DNA of 64,000 nt, taken from the NCBI RefSeq assembly GCF_029846635.1, contig NZ_JARVTG010000002.1, positions 1,839,501-1,903,500 on the forward strand, read 5' to 3'. Source of the DNA: Pokkaliibacter sp. MBI-7 (lineage in GTDB: Bacteria > Pseudomonadota > Gammaproteobacteria > Pseudomonadales > Balneatricaceae). Below, in pieces: positions 25,181-34,095 of this stretch. How positions within the stretch are numbered: the first letter of the stretch is position 1; each line of letters opens with the position of its first letter. Under the pieces are notes generated by a model. The model searched no databases. It was not told the origin of the DNA and saw only the letters and a program-made list of their open reading frames with translations. The position numbers were made by a program, and so were the translations under genes.

Positions 25181-25669
25181 TTACGGATTATTGGCGGTAC
25201 ACCCTGTTGGACGCCACTGAACATCTATACTTGAAGTACAGGTCCACGTGCCAGTAGTATCACGTGACCATACCAAAGTATCGCCAGACAGTTGAGACGT
25301 AGCACTACCGCCCAAAGTAGCGGTGATAGTAGCCGCACCTGTTGCAGCTGTAATAGCGACTTGAGGAACGCCAGTACCTGCAGGTAACACTGCTGTCCCT
25401 TGAGTCGCACCAGTTAACAATGTTGAACCCGTTGCCCCAGGATCACATTGACCTGCCGCTGTTCCAATAGTTGTGCGTCCATCCAAAATACATGACTCGA
25501 CAGCTGTTTTCAGAGAGCCAGCCTCATCCATTACACGAGATGCCTGTGACTTTGCCACATAGTTTTGATATTGAGGAATCGCAATCGCCGCCAAAATACC
25601 GATGATTGCGACAACAATCATCAGTTCGATCAATGTAAAGCCCGCCTGAGCTTTGTTACCCATTTTCAT
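25181..25669 (-). CDS. pilA: Type IV major pilin
   Basis: The start at ATG 25669 gives the leader MKMGNKAQAG, cut before FTLIELMIVVAIIGILAAIAIPQYQNYVAKSQ, the standard class IVa pilin N-terminus with Glu+5. GGGAG lies 9 bases before this ATG; two upstream Met codons (25675, 25699) are less well placed. The mature part of about 153 residues is rich in Thr, Ala and Gly, with Cys at ESCILDG and AGQCDPG and a C-terminal disulphide pair (WTCTSS ... PTGC). It is divergent from pilBCD, the usual arrangement in gammaproteobacteria. It forms the retractile fibre for twitching, attachment or DNA uptake. Confidence 0.93.
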   Translation of the reverse strand: MKMGNKAQAGFTLIELMIVVAIIGILAAIAIPQYQNYVAKSQASRVMDEAGSLKTAVESCILDGRTTIGTAAGQCDPGATGSTLLTGATQGTAVLPAGTGVPQVAITAATGAATITATLGGSATSQLSGDTLVWSRDTTGTWTCTSSIDVQWRPTGCTANNP

Positions 25670-25977
25670 GTCCATATTCTCCCGGATAGTATGTTTCAAT
25701 CTGCATCATTGTAGAACCAATAACCCAGACTGTGCGAGACATCTTTATCAAAAAAACCACCATGTTCAAGCACCTTTCACCCCCTTTACCGACAGGCCAC
25801 TGACCTTACCCTAAAGCAACAGCACCACACGCGCAGAAAGAAACAAATGACACAAAAGTCAAAAAATGACAAAGATTTGTTGATCAACGATGGGTAAAGA
25901 TAATGAAGAGCACTAGGCTATACTTGGCTCTCAGGTTATAAAACCCACATAGCGAAATGTAGTACAGGTCAAGTGAC

Positions 25978-27696
25978 ATGCAGGGAATGATGGGGATCCC
26001 CTTTCAGCCAGTAGGCCTGGTTGGCCAACTGGTAAAAGCTGGATTAATTACAGAAGCACAAGCGAAAGAGGCCGCAAAGGGTGCTAACCAGCAACAGCAG
26101 CCACTTCCACTCTACCTAGTCGAGAAACTGGGCGTCGATGAACGCGCTCTGGCAGAAGTGATATCGCAAGCCTTCAGTGTACCTGTGATTGATTTAAGCA
26201 AGATGGATCGGGATGTTTGGCCGAAAGATCTTGTGAAAGACAAAGTCATCCAGAAGCACTACGGATTGCCGTTGTTTGTCCGAGGCAAAAAGTTGTTTGT
26301 TGGCTTCTGTGACCCGACACAAGCTCAAGCCATAAGTGAGTTCAAATTCTCCAGCAACATGAGTGTGGAGCCAATCCTTGTCGAAGCAGGCAAGCTGGCT
26401 CATGCCATCGAAACCCTGTTTGACTCCGCCAGCGATGCCTTAGCAGGGTTTGATGACTCACAATTAGAGAAGCTGGAAGTTATTGATGAGCTGCCTCAGC
26501 TCAATATGCTTGACCTTACTGCGATGACGTCTGACGACGCCCCTGTTGTCAAGTTCGTTAACAAGATACTGCTGGATGCCATAAAACGCGGCTCATCTGA
26601 TATCCACTTCGAGCCTTACGAGAAAATTTATCGGGTACGCTGCCGTACCGATGGCGTCTTACATGAAGTCAGCCGCCCGCCAGCATCACTGGGGAATCGC
26701 ATCTCTGCTCGACTGAAGGTTATGTCGCATCTGGACATTTCGGAGAGACGACTACCCCAAGACGGTCGAATTAAACTCAAAATTTCACGTACTCGGGCAA
26801 TCGACTTCAGGGTCAACACCTTGCCGACCCTCTGGGGTGAAAAGGTTGTACTGCGTATTTTGGACCCGTCCAGTGCTCAGTTGGGTATAGACGCGCTAGG
26901 ATACGATCCAGACCAGAAAGCCATGTATCTGGAAGCGTTAAACCAGCCTCAGGGGATGATTCTGGTTACAGGCCCCACCGGTAGTGGTAAAACTGTCTCT
27001 CTTTATACCGGCCTGAATATTCTTAATACCACTGAGCGGAATATCTCTACCGCAGAAGACCCAGTGGAGATCAATATTGAGGGCATCAACCAGGTCCATA
27101 TCAATACCAAGGTCGGCCTGAACTTTGCTGAAGCCCTACGCTCATTTTTGCGTCAGGACCCCGACGTGGTGATGGTGGGCGAGATTCGTGACCTGGAGAC
27201 GGCGGAGATTGCCATCAAGGCCGCACAAACAGGCCACCTAGTATTATCAACGCTTCATACCAACAGCGCCCCTGAAACGCTTACCCGAATGCAGAATATG
27301 GGGGTTCCTGTTTATAACATTGCCACGTCAGTGAGCCTGATTATCGCTCAGCGTCTTGCTCGCCGCTTATGCACCAGCTGCAAGGTTATAGAAGAGATAC
27401 CGGCTGAAATTCTCAGAGATGCGGGTTTTTCTGAAGAACAAATATCAACCGCAACCATATTTAAACCTGTAGGCTGCACGCGCTGCCATCAGGGTTATAA
27501 AGGACGAGTCGGTATCTATGAAGTGCTAAAAGTGTCGCCCCGCATTCAGGAAGTCATCATGCATAACGGTAACTCATTAGATATCGCCGCAGTTGCCAAA
27601 GAAGAAGGAATGAGTGATCTTCGCCAGTCAGGTATCAAGAAAGTATTGTCGGGTATGACCAGCCTGGAAGAGCTAAACCGAGTAATCAAGGAATAA
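25978..27696 (+). CDS. pilB: Type IV pilus extension ATPase
   Basis: The 572-residue cytoplasmic ATPase drives pilus assembly. It has an N-terminal PilZN/MshEN-like region (to about 160), Walker A GPTGSGKT (332-339), an Asp box around DPVEINIEGINQV, Walker B DVVMVGEIRD, a His box with GHLVLSTLHTN, and the tetracysteine zinc motif (CTSC ... CTRCHQG). Length matches Pseudomonas PilB (566). It is the first gene of pilBCD-coaE-yacG, and is divergent from pilA. A possible TATACT box lies near 25919. Confidence 0.95.
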   Translation: MQGMMGIPFQPVGLVGQLVKAGLITEAQAKEAAKGANQQQQPLPLYLVEKLGVDERALAEVISQAFSVPVIDLSKMDRDVWPKDLVKDKVIQKHYGLPLFVRGKKLFVGFCDPTQAQAISEFKFSSNMSVEPILVEAGKLAHAIETLFDSASDALAGFDDSQLEKLEVIDELPQLNMLDLTAMTSDDAPVVKFVNKILLDAIKRGSSDIHFEPYEKIYRVRCRTDGVLHEVSRPPASLGNRISARLKVMSHLDISERRLPQDGRIKLKISRTRAIDFRVNTLPTLWGEKVVLRILDPSSAQLGIDALGYDPDQKAMYLEALNQPQGMILVTGPTGSGKTVSLYTGLNILNTTERNISTAEDPVEINIEGINQVHINTKVGLNFAEALRSFLRQDPDVVMVGEIRDLETAEIAIKAAQTGHLVLSTLHTNSAPETLTRMQNMGVPVYNIATSVSLIIAQRLARRLCTSCKVIEEIPAEILRDAGFSEEQISTATIFKPVGCTRCHQGYKGRVGIYEVLKVSPRIQEVIMHNGNSLDIAAVAKEEGMSDLRQSGIKKVLSGMTSLEELNRVIKE

Positions 27697-27699
27697 CCT

Positions 27700-28947
27700 A
27701 TGGCGGTAGCGACACAAAGACGCAAAAAAGTGGTAGAAAAAAAACAATTTACCTACAGTTGGAGTGGCATTGATCGCTACAACGAGAAAGTAAAAGGCGA
27801 AATTATTGCTGACTCACCACAACACGCCAAGCAACTCCTTACAGAACAACAAGTCAAAGTCAAGAAGGTTGCCAAAAAGCTTGAATTTGGCAACTTTAAG
27901 AAAAATGCATCTATTAACTCTCAGGATCTCACGTTTTTTACTCGCCAAATGGCGACCATGATGCAATCGGGTGTTCCTCTCGTCCAATCCTTTGACATAT
28001 CTGCTCAAGGAATGGAAAAACTAAAAATGAAGGACCTAATAGAAAATATTCGCGACAGTGTGGCTGGAGGAAATTTACTTTCGGTCGCATTACGCAAACA
28101 CCCAAAATACTTTGACCCTCTTTTTTGCCAGCTGGTTATGGTGGGAGAGCAGTCTGGTACTATTGACCATATGCTTGATCGGTTGGCTAGCTACAAGGAA
28201 AAGACAGAAGCACTAAAAGCAAAAATCAAGAAGGCGCTTACCTATCCTATAGCAGTTATCGTTGTTGCAATCATAGTAACTGCCATTCTTCTTATTAAGG
28301 TTGTGCCACAATTTGAAAGCCTTTTTAAAGGCTTTGGTGCCGACCTACCAGTATTTACTCAATTCGTTGTCAATCTTTCGCGAGCACTGCAGCAGTGGTG
28401 GTGGGCTGTGGCAGGAATACTGTTCATATCGGGAATATTGTTGAAACGAGCACATCAATCCAGTGAAAATTTTAGACATAAGCTACAGCTAACCAGTCTC
28501 AAAGTTCCAGTCATTGGTAACATTCTTCATCAAGCAGCCTTAGCTCGATTTGCTAGAACGTTATGTACCACATATGCTTCTGGGGTTCCTTTGGTAGATG
28601 CATTGAGCTCTGCCGCAGGGGCTTCTGGTAATATTTTCTATGAGCGTGCCATACTACAAGCAAAACGCTCCGTGTCAGGCGGCCAAAACCTTCGAACCTC
28701 ATTAATAATGACGGGTATATTTCCAAATATGGTTATTCAGATGATTGGAATTGGTGAGGATGCTGGCTCCCTAGAGACAATGTTAGATAAGTTGGCTATT
28801 TTTTACGAAACAGCCGTTGATAACGCCGTCGATTCTCTTACAGCACTCCTAGAACCATTTATTATGTGTGTTCTAGGAATACTTGTTGGTGGTTTAATCA
28901 TTGCCATGTACTTACCTATTTTCAAACTGGGATCGGTCATTGGTTAA
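27700..28947 (+). CDS. pilC: Type IV pilus inner-membrane platform protein
   Basis: The 415-residue GspF-family protein couples PilB to the growing pilus. Two homologous T2SSF domains are seen: QDLTFFTRQMATMMQSGVPLVQSFDI (about 74-99) and the second starting LARFARTLCTTYASGVPLVDALSSAAG (about 283-309). Three membrane helices lie at about 184-205, 228-247 and 386-408. It begins three bases after the pilB stop. Base composition from about 27900 to 29400 is visibly more AT-rich than around it, with more A/T-ending codons than in pilB or coaE. Confidence 0.94.
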   Translation: MAVATQRRKKVVEKKQFTYSWSGIDRYNEKVKGEIIADSPQHAKQLLTEQQVKVKKVAKKLEFGNFKKNASINSQDLTFFTRQMATMMQSGVPLVQSFDISAQGMEKLKMKDLIENIRDSVAGGNLLSVALRKHPKYFDPLFCQLVMVGEQSGTIDHMLDRLASYKEKTEALKAKIKKALTYPIAVIVVAIIVTAILLIKVVPQFESLFKGFGADLPVFTQFVVNLSRALQQWWWAVAGILFISGILLKRAHQSSENFRHKLQLTSLKVPVIGNILHQAALARFARTLCTTYASGVPLVDALSSAAGASGNIFYERAILQAKRSVSGGQNLRTSLIMTGIFPNMVIQMIGIGEDAGSLETMLDKLAIFYETAVDNAVDSLTALLEPFIMCVLGILVGGLIIAMYLPIFKLGSVIG

Positions 28948-28961
28948 GGTATCATCCAACA

Positions 28962-29813
28962 ATGCTAGCTTTATTTATAGAACTCCCTCTTGTCATACAA
29001 ATTATTTTCCTTTTTATATTTGGCTCAATCTTTGGCAGCTTCATCAATGTCGTGATTTATCGACTACCAATAATGCTGAATAACGACTGGCGACTACAAT
29101 GCCAGTCTTTTCTTGAGTTACCTCAGGATGAAAAACCTAACTTCAATTTATTACTACCAGCTTCTACATGCCCTAACTGCAAGGCGCCAATAAAGTGGTG
29201 GCATAATATTCCATTAATGGGATTTTTTTTACTCAAAGGAAAGTGTGCTTCTTGCAGTACAGCCATCTCAATTCGCTATCCTCTCGTCGAAGCATTTCAT
29301 GCATTTGTCTGGGTATTGGTGTTTTGGCTTTATGGCCCAACTGAAATATCACTGGGATTAATGCTATTTTCCTCAGCCCTGCTAGTGCTTTTCTTCATTG
29401 ATGCTGAACATAAACTATTACCTGATGACATTACCTTACCGCTGTTATGGGTAGGCCTGCTGTTTAACTTACTAACCCAACACATAAGTATCGAGCAGGC
29501 GATCTGGGGAGCAGTCTGGGGCTATCTGGTGCTTTGGATATTGTTCTGGATATTCAAGCTCCTCACCGGCAAGGAAGGCTTCGGCTACGGCGATTTCAAG
29601 CTGCTGGCAGCACTTGGTGCCTGGGGTGGCGCTCTGTGCTTACCTTGGCTACTGCTGATCTCCGCATGTACCGGGTTATTGATTGCACTGTTTCTGCGCC
29701 TGACTGGCCGCATTCAGGCTGGTGATCAGTTCCCCTTTGGTCCGGCACTCGTCATCGCCGGCTGGATTATGATTGTGCTCCAGCCCTGGCTTCCTGTCTG
29801 GATAAGTATCTAA
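28962..29813 (+). CDS. pilD: Type IV prepilin peptidase / N-methyltransferase
   Basis: This 283-residue membrane aspartyl protease cuts the leader off prepilins and methylates the new N-terminus. The start at ATG 28962 gives MLALFIELPLVIQ; a longer frame overlaps pilC in another frame and is rejected. It has the two CxxC pairs of the methylase zinc loop (CPNCKAP ... CASCSTA, about 73-98), followed by the two catalytic Asp motifs FIDAEHKLLPDD (about 147) and GYGDFKLLAALGAW (about 209). The first two thirds share the AT-rich composition of pilC; the last third does not. Confidence 0.94.
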   Translation: MLALFIELPLVIQIIFLFIFGSIFGSFINVVIYRLPIMLNNDWRLQCQSFLELPQDEKPNFNLLLPASTCPNCKAPIKWWHNIPLMGFFLLKGKCASCSTAISIRYPLVEAFHAFVWVLVFWLYGPTEISLGLMLFSSALLVLFFIDAEHKLLPDDITLPLLWVGLLFNLLTQHISIEQAIWGAVWGYLVLWILFWIFKLLTGKEGFGYGDFKLLAALGAWGGALCLPWLLLISACTGLLIALFLRLTGRIQAGDQFPFGPALVIAGWIMIVLQPWLPVWISI

Positions 29814-30437
29814 GTGGCTATCAATATTGCTCAACCTGCTAGCATACCTATCGGTCTTACAGGTGGCATCGGCAGTGGAAAAAGTGCGACAGCAACACTG
29901 TTTGAACAACGGGGTATTGAGACTGTAGACGCAGACGTGCTCGCGCGAGAAGTTGTGATGCCCGGTCAGCCTGCTTTGCAGCACATAGCTGAGCATTTTG
30001 GCCCGACAGTACTGAACAGCGATGGTTCACTCAACCGAACCTGGCTGCGCCAGCATATCTTTGCGGATGATCAGGAGCGACTGTGGCTCGAAGGCTTGCT
30101 TCACCCACTGATTCGCCAGCTCACCGTTGAACGCCTTGCTCAAGCCCAGTCTCCCTATGTTCTGCTAGTAAGCCCGTTGCTATTTGAGTCAGGACAAGCA
30201 CAACTGGTACAGCAGACCATTGTAGTGGATGTACCCGAGGCAATGCAGGTTCAGCGTGCCAGCCAGCGAGACATCAATACGCACGATCAGATTAAAGCGG
30301 TGATGTCAAAACAGTGGCCACGGCACCGCCGTTTGGAGCATGCCGACTACATTATTGATAACGCGGGTGATCTGCAGCAGTTGCAACTTGAGGTTGCAAG
30401 AGTCCATACGTTGCTGATGGCCAGCATTCGCCCTTGA
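29814..30437 (+). CDS. coaE: Dephospho-CoA kinase
   Basis: The 207-residue kinase carries out the last step of coenzyme A synthesis. It starts with GTG directly after the pilD stop, without a gap. The P-loop is GGIGSGKS (17-24), followed by VDADVLAREVV (about 39-49), SPLLFESG and the C-terminal ADYIIDNAG motif. The position after pilBCD is conserved in many gammaproteobacteria. Confidence 0.94.
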   Translation: MAINIAQPASIPIGLTGGIGSGKSATATLFEQRGIETVDADVLAREVVMPGQPALQHIAEHFGPTVLNSDGSLNRTWLRQHIFADDQERLWLEGLLHPLIRQLTVERLAQAQSPYVLLVSPLLFESGQAQLVQQTIVVDVPEAMQVQRASQRDINTHDQIKAVMSKQWPRHRRLEHADYIIDNAGDLQQLQLEVARVHTLLMASIRP

Positions 30438-30572
30438 TACATTGAGCCACGAAGCACTGTTTTTCCTCCCGGCTATCTTTGCTAGCATGAAACGCTTCAG
30501 CCCAACCGCTTAAAACATACGGTGGTCAGCTTGCTTCCCCAAAGAAGGAGCTGCCGTCTTCAGGAAATGACA

Positions 30573-30794
30573 ATGAAATACCCCTGCCCTACCTGCGCAA
30601 AAGACATCGAGTGGAGCAACGAAAACCCGTTTCGCCCTTTCTGTTCCGAGCGCTGCAAACTCATTGACCTGGGTGCCTGGGCAGATGAATCCTATGCAGT
30701 ACCCGCTGAACCCGATCTGACCGCTCTGGAATACGAAGAAGATATGTTTTTTACAGCTCCCGTCGGACAAGACGATAACAGTCGCTCACACTAG
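30573..30794 (+). CDS. yacG: DNA gyrase inhibitor YacG (zinc-binding)
   Basis: The 73-residue protein starts at ATG 30573, seven bases after AGGA; an in-frame ATG at 30567 is too close to that site. It has the four-cysteine zinc site CPTC (5-8) and FCSERC (about 24-29), then KLIDLGAWADESY, the hallmark of YacG. In E. coli YacG binds GyrB and blocks DNA binding by gyrase. It is the last gene of pilBCD-coaE-yacG. Confidence 0.93.
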   Translation: MKYPCPTCAKDIEWSNENPFRPFCSERCKLIDLGAWADESYAVPAEPDLTALEYEEDMFFTAPVGQDDNSRSH

Positions 30795-30812
30795 GGGAAG
30801 CCATATCTGACC

Positions 30813-31196
30813 TTATTGAAGCCCTTTCCAGACCTCATCTGTCTTGGCCGCACAGATGAAATCATTGTGATGTAGGCCCTTAATTTTGTGCGTCCACCAG
30901 CAGACCTCCACCCGGCCCCATTCGGTCAAAATGGCCGGATGATGCCCCTCTCCTTCTGCCAGTTCCCCTACCGCATTGGTAAATGCCAGTGCGGTACGGA
31001 AGTTCTTGAAAGAGTAGCTACGTACCAGCTGATCGATACCTTGCTCCGTTCGTATCTGCCAGTCAGGTAACTCAGTCATAAACTGAACACGTTCTTCTGC
31101 TGTTGCCTGAGGTGCATCTGCCCGGCATGCCTCACAACTGATATCACACAGCGCTGGCTGGTCTTCTTTCGTGTCCTGTTGTTGTGTACTCATCAT
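30813..31196 (-). CDS. phhB: Pterin-4a-carbinolamine dehydratase
   Basis: This 127-residue enzyme recycles the tetrahydrobiopterin-type cofactor of phenylalanine hydroxylase. The core contains LPDWQI, YSFKNFRTALAFTNAVGELAEGEGHHPAILTEWGRVEVCWWTHKIKGLHHNDFICAAK, with the catalytic His pair EGHHP and the later His of LHHNDF. An N-terminal extension with CDISCEACRADAP adds three Cys (about 17-24), which could bind a metal. AGAGG precedes the ATG by five bases. No phenylalanine hydroxylase gene is nearby. Confidence 0.92.
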   Translation of the reverse strand: MMSTQQQDTKEDQPALCDISCEACRADAPQATAEERVQFMTELPDWQIRTEQGIDQLVRSYSFKNFRTALAFTNAVGELAEGEGHHPAILTEWGRVEVCWWTHKIKGLHHNDFICAAKTDEVWKGLQ

Positions 31197-31556
31197 GATT
31201 CCTCTTTCCGCTCTCGCTCTATCTCAGCGTTGCCAGTGCTGCAGATCCGCCCACTATGTGCAGTATCAATGTAAGCACTCTGCAGAAAACGGGTGACAAA
31301 GTGAAAGTTGTATAAAACCAGAACTGTTGTATGGTTACTGCACTATGGAGGCCGTCTAGTACGCGCCTTAGCAAGCAACAACAACTCAGACACCCTCAGG
31401 ATCGTGTTGCCATCTGCGCAAGTGGACACCGAACAAACGAATTTGATGTTTTTTAATTGAACGCCAAAGCAGATCAGTCTTTTACGTCAAGTTCGCTGCC
31501 GTCCCTCCCAGCCCAAGGTACAACATGCTCTTTTCGGTACAAGGAGCTCAGGCCCT
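31197..31556. other. Intergenic stretch between divergent genes
   Basis: 360 bp between phhB and the PRPP-synthetase homologue. No gene, RNA or convincing dyad was seen; promoters for both genes must lie here. Confidence 0.4.
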
Positions 31557-32420
31557 ATGCAGCCAGTCCTCTTCAACCTATATAGTGACAGCACTCAGGC
31601 AGACCAACTGTCAACGCTGCTGAATGCCGAAACCGGTCAGATTGACCAGCGGCAGTTCCCCGACCAAGAACACTATTTACGCCTGCTGACCGATGTCACT
31701 GCGCGACGGGTCATCCTCTTCTGTAATCTGTTCGAGCCAGAGCAAAAACTCCTCCCCCTGCTATTTGTAGCCCGTACTTGCAAGTTGCTGGGCGCCAGCG
31801 AAGTTATTCTGGCGACACCGTACTTGTGCTATATGCGCCAGGATCACTGCTTTAAACCGGGTGAAGCTGTCACTGCTGATATATTCGCTGACCTTCTGTC
31901 TGCTTTTATTGATCGTCTGGTAACCGTAGATCCTCACTTGCATCGCTATGACAGCCTCGATCAGATCTATCGCTGCCAGACTCAGGTTGTTCCAGCCGCT
32001 CCGGCCATTGCCCGCTGGATCAGGGAGCACGTCAGTCGGCCTTTGATCGTTGGCCCTGATGCGGAGAGCCTTCAGTGGGTAGCCCCCGTCGCAGAGGCAC
32101 TTCAGGCGCCTCATCTGGTATTGCTGAAAGAGCGTTTTGGTGATCGCGATGTGCGCATTTCAGACCTGAATCTTGATGACTATCCCGGATATACCCCAGT
32201 GGTTATCGACGATATCATTTCCAGTGGCCAGACCATGATGCAAACACTGGTGCAGATTCCTCTGGAACGACGTCCCTACTGCCTGGGTATCCATGGTGTC
32301 TTTGCTGACGATGCTTTCAAGCAACTGCAGCAACGAGCCACGGTCATTACGGCCAACACTGTTCCGCACTCTAGTAATCACATCAATGTCATCCCCGAAC
32401 TTGCAGCTGCCCTTGCTTGA
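31557..32420 (+). CDS. Ribose-phosphate pyrophosphokinase homologue
   Basis: The 287-residue protein follows the PRPP-synthetase plan: an N-terminal domain with FPDQEHYLRLL, ATPYLCYMRQDHCFKPGEAVTADIFADLL (about 94-122, containing the RQD-x-x-x-x-GE ATP-site motif), VTVDPHLHRY, and the C-terminal PRPP loop VVIDDIISSGQTM (about 219-231). It is shorter than E. coli Prs (315) and clearly divergent, so it is more likely a paralogue with a special role than the essential Prs. Reaction presumed: ATP plus ribose 5-phosphate to PRPP. The next gene starts inside its 3' end. Confidence 0.8.
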   Translation: MQPVLFNLYSDSTQADQLSTLLNAETGQIDQRQFPDQEHYLRLLTDVTARRVILFCNLFEPEQKLLPLLFVARTCKLLGASEVILATPYLCYMRQDHCFKPGEAVTADIFADLLSAFIDRLVTVDPHLHRYDSLDQIYRCQTQVVPAAPAIARWIREHVSRPLIVGPDAESLQWVAPVAEALQAPHLVLLKERFGDRDVRISDLNLDDYPGYTPVVIDDIISSGQTMMQTLVQIPLERRPYCLGIHGVFADDAFKQLQQRATVITANTVPHSSNHINVIPELAAALA

Positions 32421-33057
32421 AACAGGCATCCCCCCTGCACTGCCAGAAGGATTCCTCTACATACCTGACTTTTTGTCACCTCAGTGGGCTGATGAATTAC
32501 TGTCTCAACTACTGCAGGAAACGTTCTGGAGTCAGCCAAGTGTAAGAGTATACGGCCAATGGCACCCCATCCCGCGATTACAGGCATGGATGGGAAACCC
32601 GGACACTAGCTACACCTACTCGGGTCTGGTACAGACTCCTTTGCCCTGGCATCCCGCCGTCGCTCTGCTTAACGCTGCATTTACCGACACTCCTCTGGAT
32701 ATCGGAGCGGAGTTGCCGCCATTGCGATTCAACTCGGTGCTACTGAATTACTATCGTGACGGTAAGGACACTATGGGCTGGCACAGTGATGACGAAGCAG
32801 AACTGGGGCCAACTCCAGTCATTGCCAGCATCAGTCTTGGAGAACCACGGCGTTTTGCTTTACGTCGTAAGGGGGAGAGCAGAATGGCCCACACATGGGA
32901 ACTGGCACACGGCAGTCTGTTGATCATGCATGGCAACAGCCAGAGAGACTGGCAGCATGCCGTACCCAGAAGCGCACGCCACCAGCAATCGCGGATCAAC
33001 CTTACCTTCAGGACGATTCACCCACCGTTACATGGCAGCGAGCCGCGAAGCGAATAA
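32386..33057 (+). CDS. AlkB-like 2-oxoglutarate/Fe(II) dioxygenase
   Basis: The 223-residue protein has the AlkB core: NSVLLNYYRDGKDTMGWHSDDEAELG with Fe ligands His133 and Asp135, then PVIASISLGEPRRFALRR, His191 in WQHAVPRS and the 2-oxoglutarate Arg203 and Arg209 in SRINLTFR. It should demethylate alkylated bases in DNA or RNA by oxidation; the sequence is more like the ALKBH2/3-type short form than E. coli AlkB. The start chosen (ATG 32386) overlaps the PRPP-synthetase homologue by 35 bp; a longer start at 32293 is possible but adds residues unlike the family. Confidence 0.88.
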   Translation: MSSPNLQLPLLETGIPPALPEGFLYIPDFLSPQWADELLSQLLQETFWSQPSVRVYGQWHPIPRLQAWMGNPDTSYTYSGLVQTPLPWHPAVALLNAAFTDTPLDIGAELPPLRFNSVLLNYYRDGKDTMGWHSDDEAELGPTPVIASISLGEPRRFALRRKGESRMAHTWELAHGSLLIMHGNSQRDWQHAVPRSARHQQSRINLTFRTIHPPLHGSEPRSE

Positions 33058-33059
33058 GG

Positions 33060-33503
33060 TCAGAGCTTCCCTGCCAACTCAGTCAACCAGTCACGACTGG
33101 CTGCAACGGGATCACTGTCTTCACAGGCATCAATGATCAGCGGTGCCTGCGCCAGTGGTAGCCCCATCTCTTCAAACAGGGCAATAAATTGACGACCACC
33201 GCCAGCGAAATTGTCGTAGGAGCTATCGCCGAGGCCGACAACTGCAGCTTTTCGGCCAGGCAGCTGTGGCAACGTATCGCGCAGACCAACAAATAGCGGC
33301 ACAAGATCATCGGGAATATCCCCTTGCCCTGTGGTCGAGGTACAGATCAGCAGCAGATCCACACCCTCTGCGATGAACTCAGCCTGTTCAGGAATGGCTA
33401 TCTGCGCATCATGCCCCGCTTGAGTAAACAACTTCATGGCGTGCTCTGCCACCTGCTGAGCGTTCCCAAATACCGTACCTACAAATATCCGCACTACTGC
33501 CAT
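33060..33503 (-). CDS. Flavodoxin-like electron-transfer protein, MioC type
   Basis: The 147-residue protein is a single flavodoxin domain: FMN phosphate loop GTVFGNAQQVA (about 9-19), CTSTTGQGDIPDD (about 54-66) and GLGDSSYDNFAGGGRQF (about 91-107) as FMN-binding loops. The shape and size fit MioC and similar short flavodoxins in gammaproteobacteria. The electron partner is not known. It ends two bases after the convergent AlkB-like gene. Confidence 0.87.
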   Translation of the reverse strand: MAVVRIFVGTVFGNAQQVAEHAMKLFTQAGHDAQIAIPEQAEFIAEGVDLLLICTSTTGQGDIPDDLVPLFVGLRDTLPQLPGRKAAVVGLGDSSYDNFAGGGRQFIALFEEMGLPLAQAPLIIDACEDSDPVAASRDWLTELAGKL

Positions 33504-33641
33504 TGCTTTGACCTCTCGACATCAATATCTGCCCGCCAATATAGCAAAATCACATTGGCTGAATGCGCTTGATTTCACCTGCTCAGGCACCTACATCCAG
33601 AGATGTAAGCTATTCAACGTCACTCAGGCCAGGAGCACATC

Positions 33642-33959
33642 ATGTCGAAACAGGACTTCAGCCAGTTACTGCAACAGTGGCAAGAACAAGCCGATCAACA
33701 TATCAGACAAACCCCATTTTCGTTTTCCATCTATCAGGATGATCTGGAGCGTATTGATGCCCTCGCCAAACTCTATGGCCTGCCAGGGGAGCAGATTGCC
33801 CGCGACCTGATACACTCGGCCCTGCAGGCACTGGAAGCCAGCATGCCCTATATTCCCGGCCCACGCGTTATTCGTGAGGAAGAAGGTGAGCCGATCTATG
33901 AAGACATTGGCCCGATGCCCAACTATCTGCGCCTCAGGCAGTCATTGCAGCGTAAATGA
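33642..33959 (+). CDS. Small conserved protein, function unknown
   Basis: A 105-residue protein with a GQARSTSC-like ribosome region (CAGGAGCACATC before ATG, GGAG 7 bases upstream). It has an amphipathic N-terminus (QLLQQWQEQAD), a helix-rich middle (DDLERIDALAKLYGLPGEQIARDLIHSAL, about 32-60) suggestive of a ribbon-helix-helix or related helical fold, and a conserved-looking acidic end (REEEGEPIYEDIGPMPNYL). Similar short Pseudomonas proteins carry the label type 1 pili tip component, which is not supported by anything seen here. Function unknown. Confidence 0.65.
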   Translation: MSKQDFSQLLQQWQEQADQHIRQTPFSFSIYQDDLERIDALAKLYGLPGEQIARDLIHSALQALEASMPYIPGPRVIREEEGEPIYEDIGPMPNYLRLRQSLQRK

Positions 33960-34028
33960 CGCCCCTGTCAGATTGCGCAAATATGATAAACAAAGTGCAA
34001 ATACAGCAAGAATCATGACTCAAATTGA

Positions 34029-34057
34029 TTGATAACGATTTGCATTGCCAATAGACT
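34029..34057 (+). promoter_or_regulatory. Promoter with overlapping Fur-like box, imelysin operon
   Basis: TTGATA (34029-34034), a 17-base spacer and TAGACT (34052-34057) form a sigma70-type promoter. TGATAAC-G-ATTTGCA (34030-34044) matches the 7-1-7 Fur consensus TGATAAT-N-ATTATCA at 11 of 14 bases and covers the -35 region. Repression by Fur with iron is inferred. Confidence 0.6.
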
Positions 34058-34095
34058 CTACTCTCACATTTGGACAGTGAAGAAGAGAGTTCCCC

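Noticed and set aside
25769..25783. Sigma54-like GG-N10-GC pair about 100 bp upstream of pilA
   Set aside because: PilR/sigma54 control of pilA would be expected, but the match outside GG/GC is poor (GGGG in place of TGGC).
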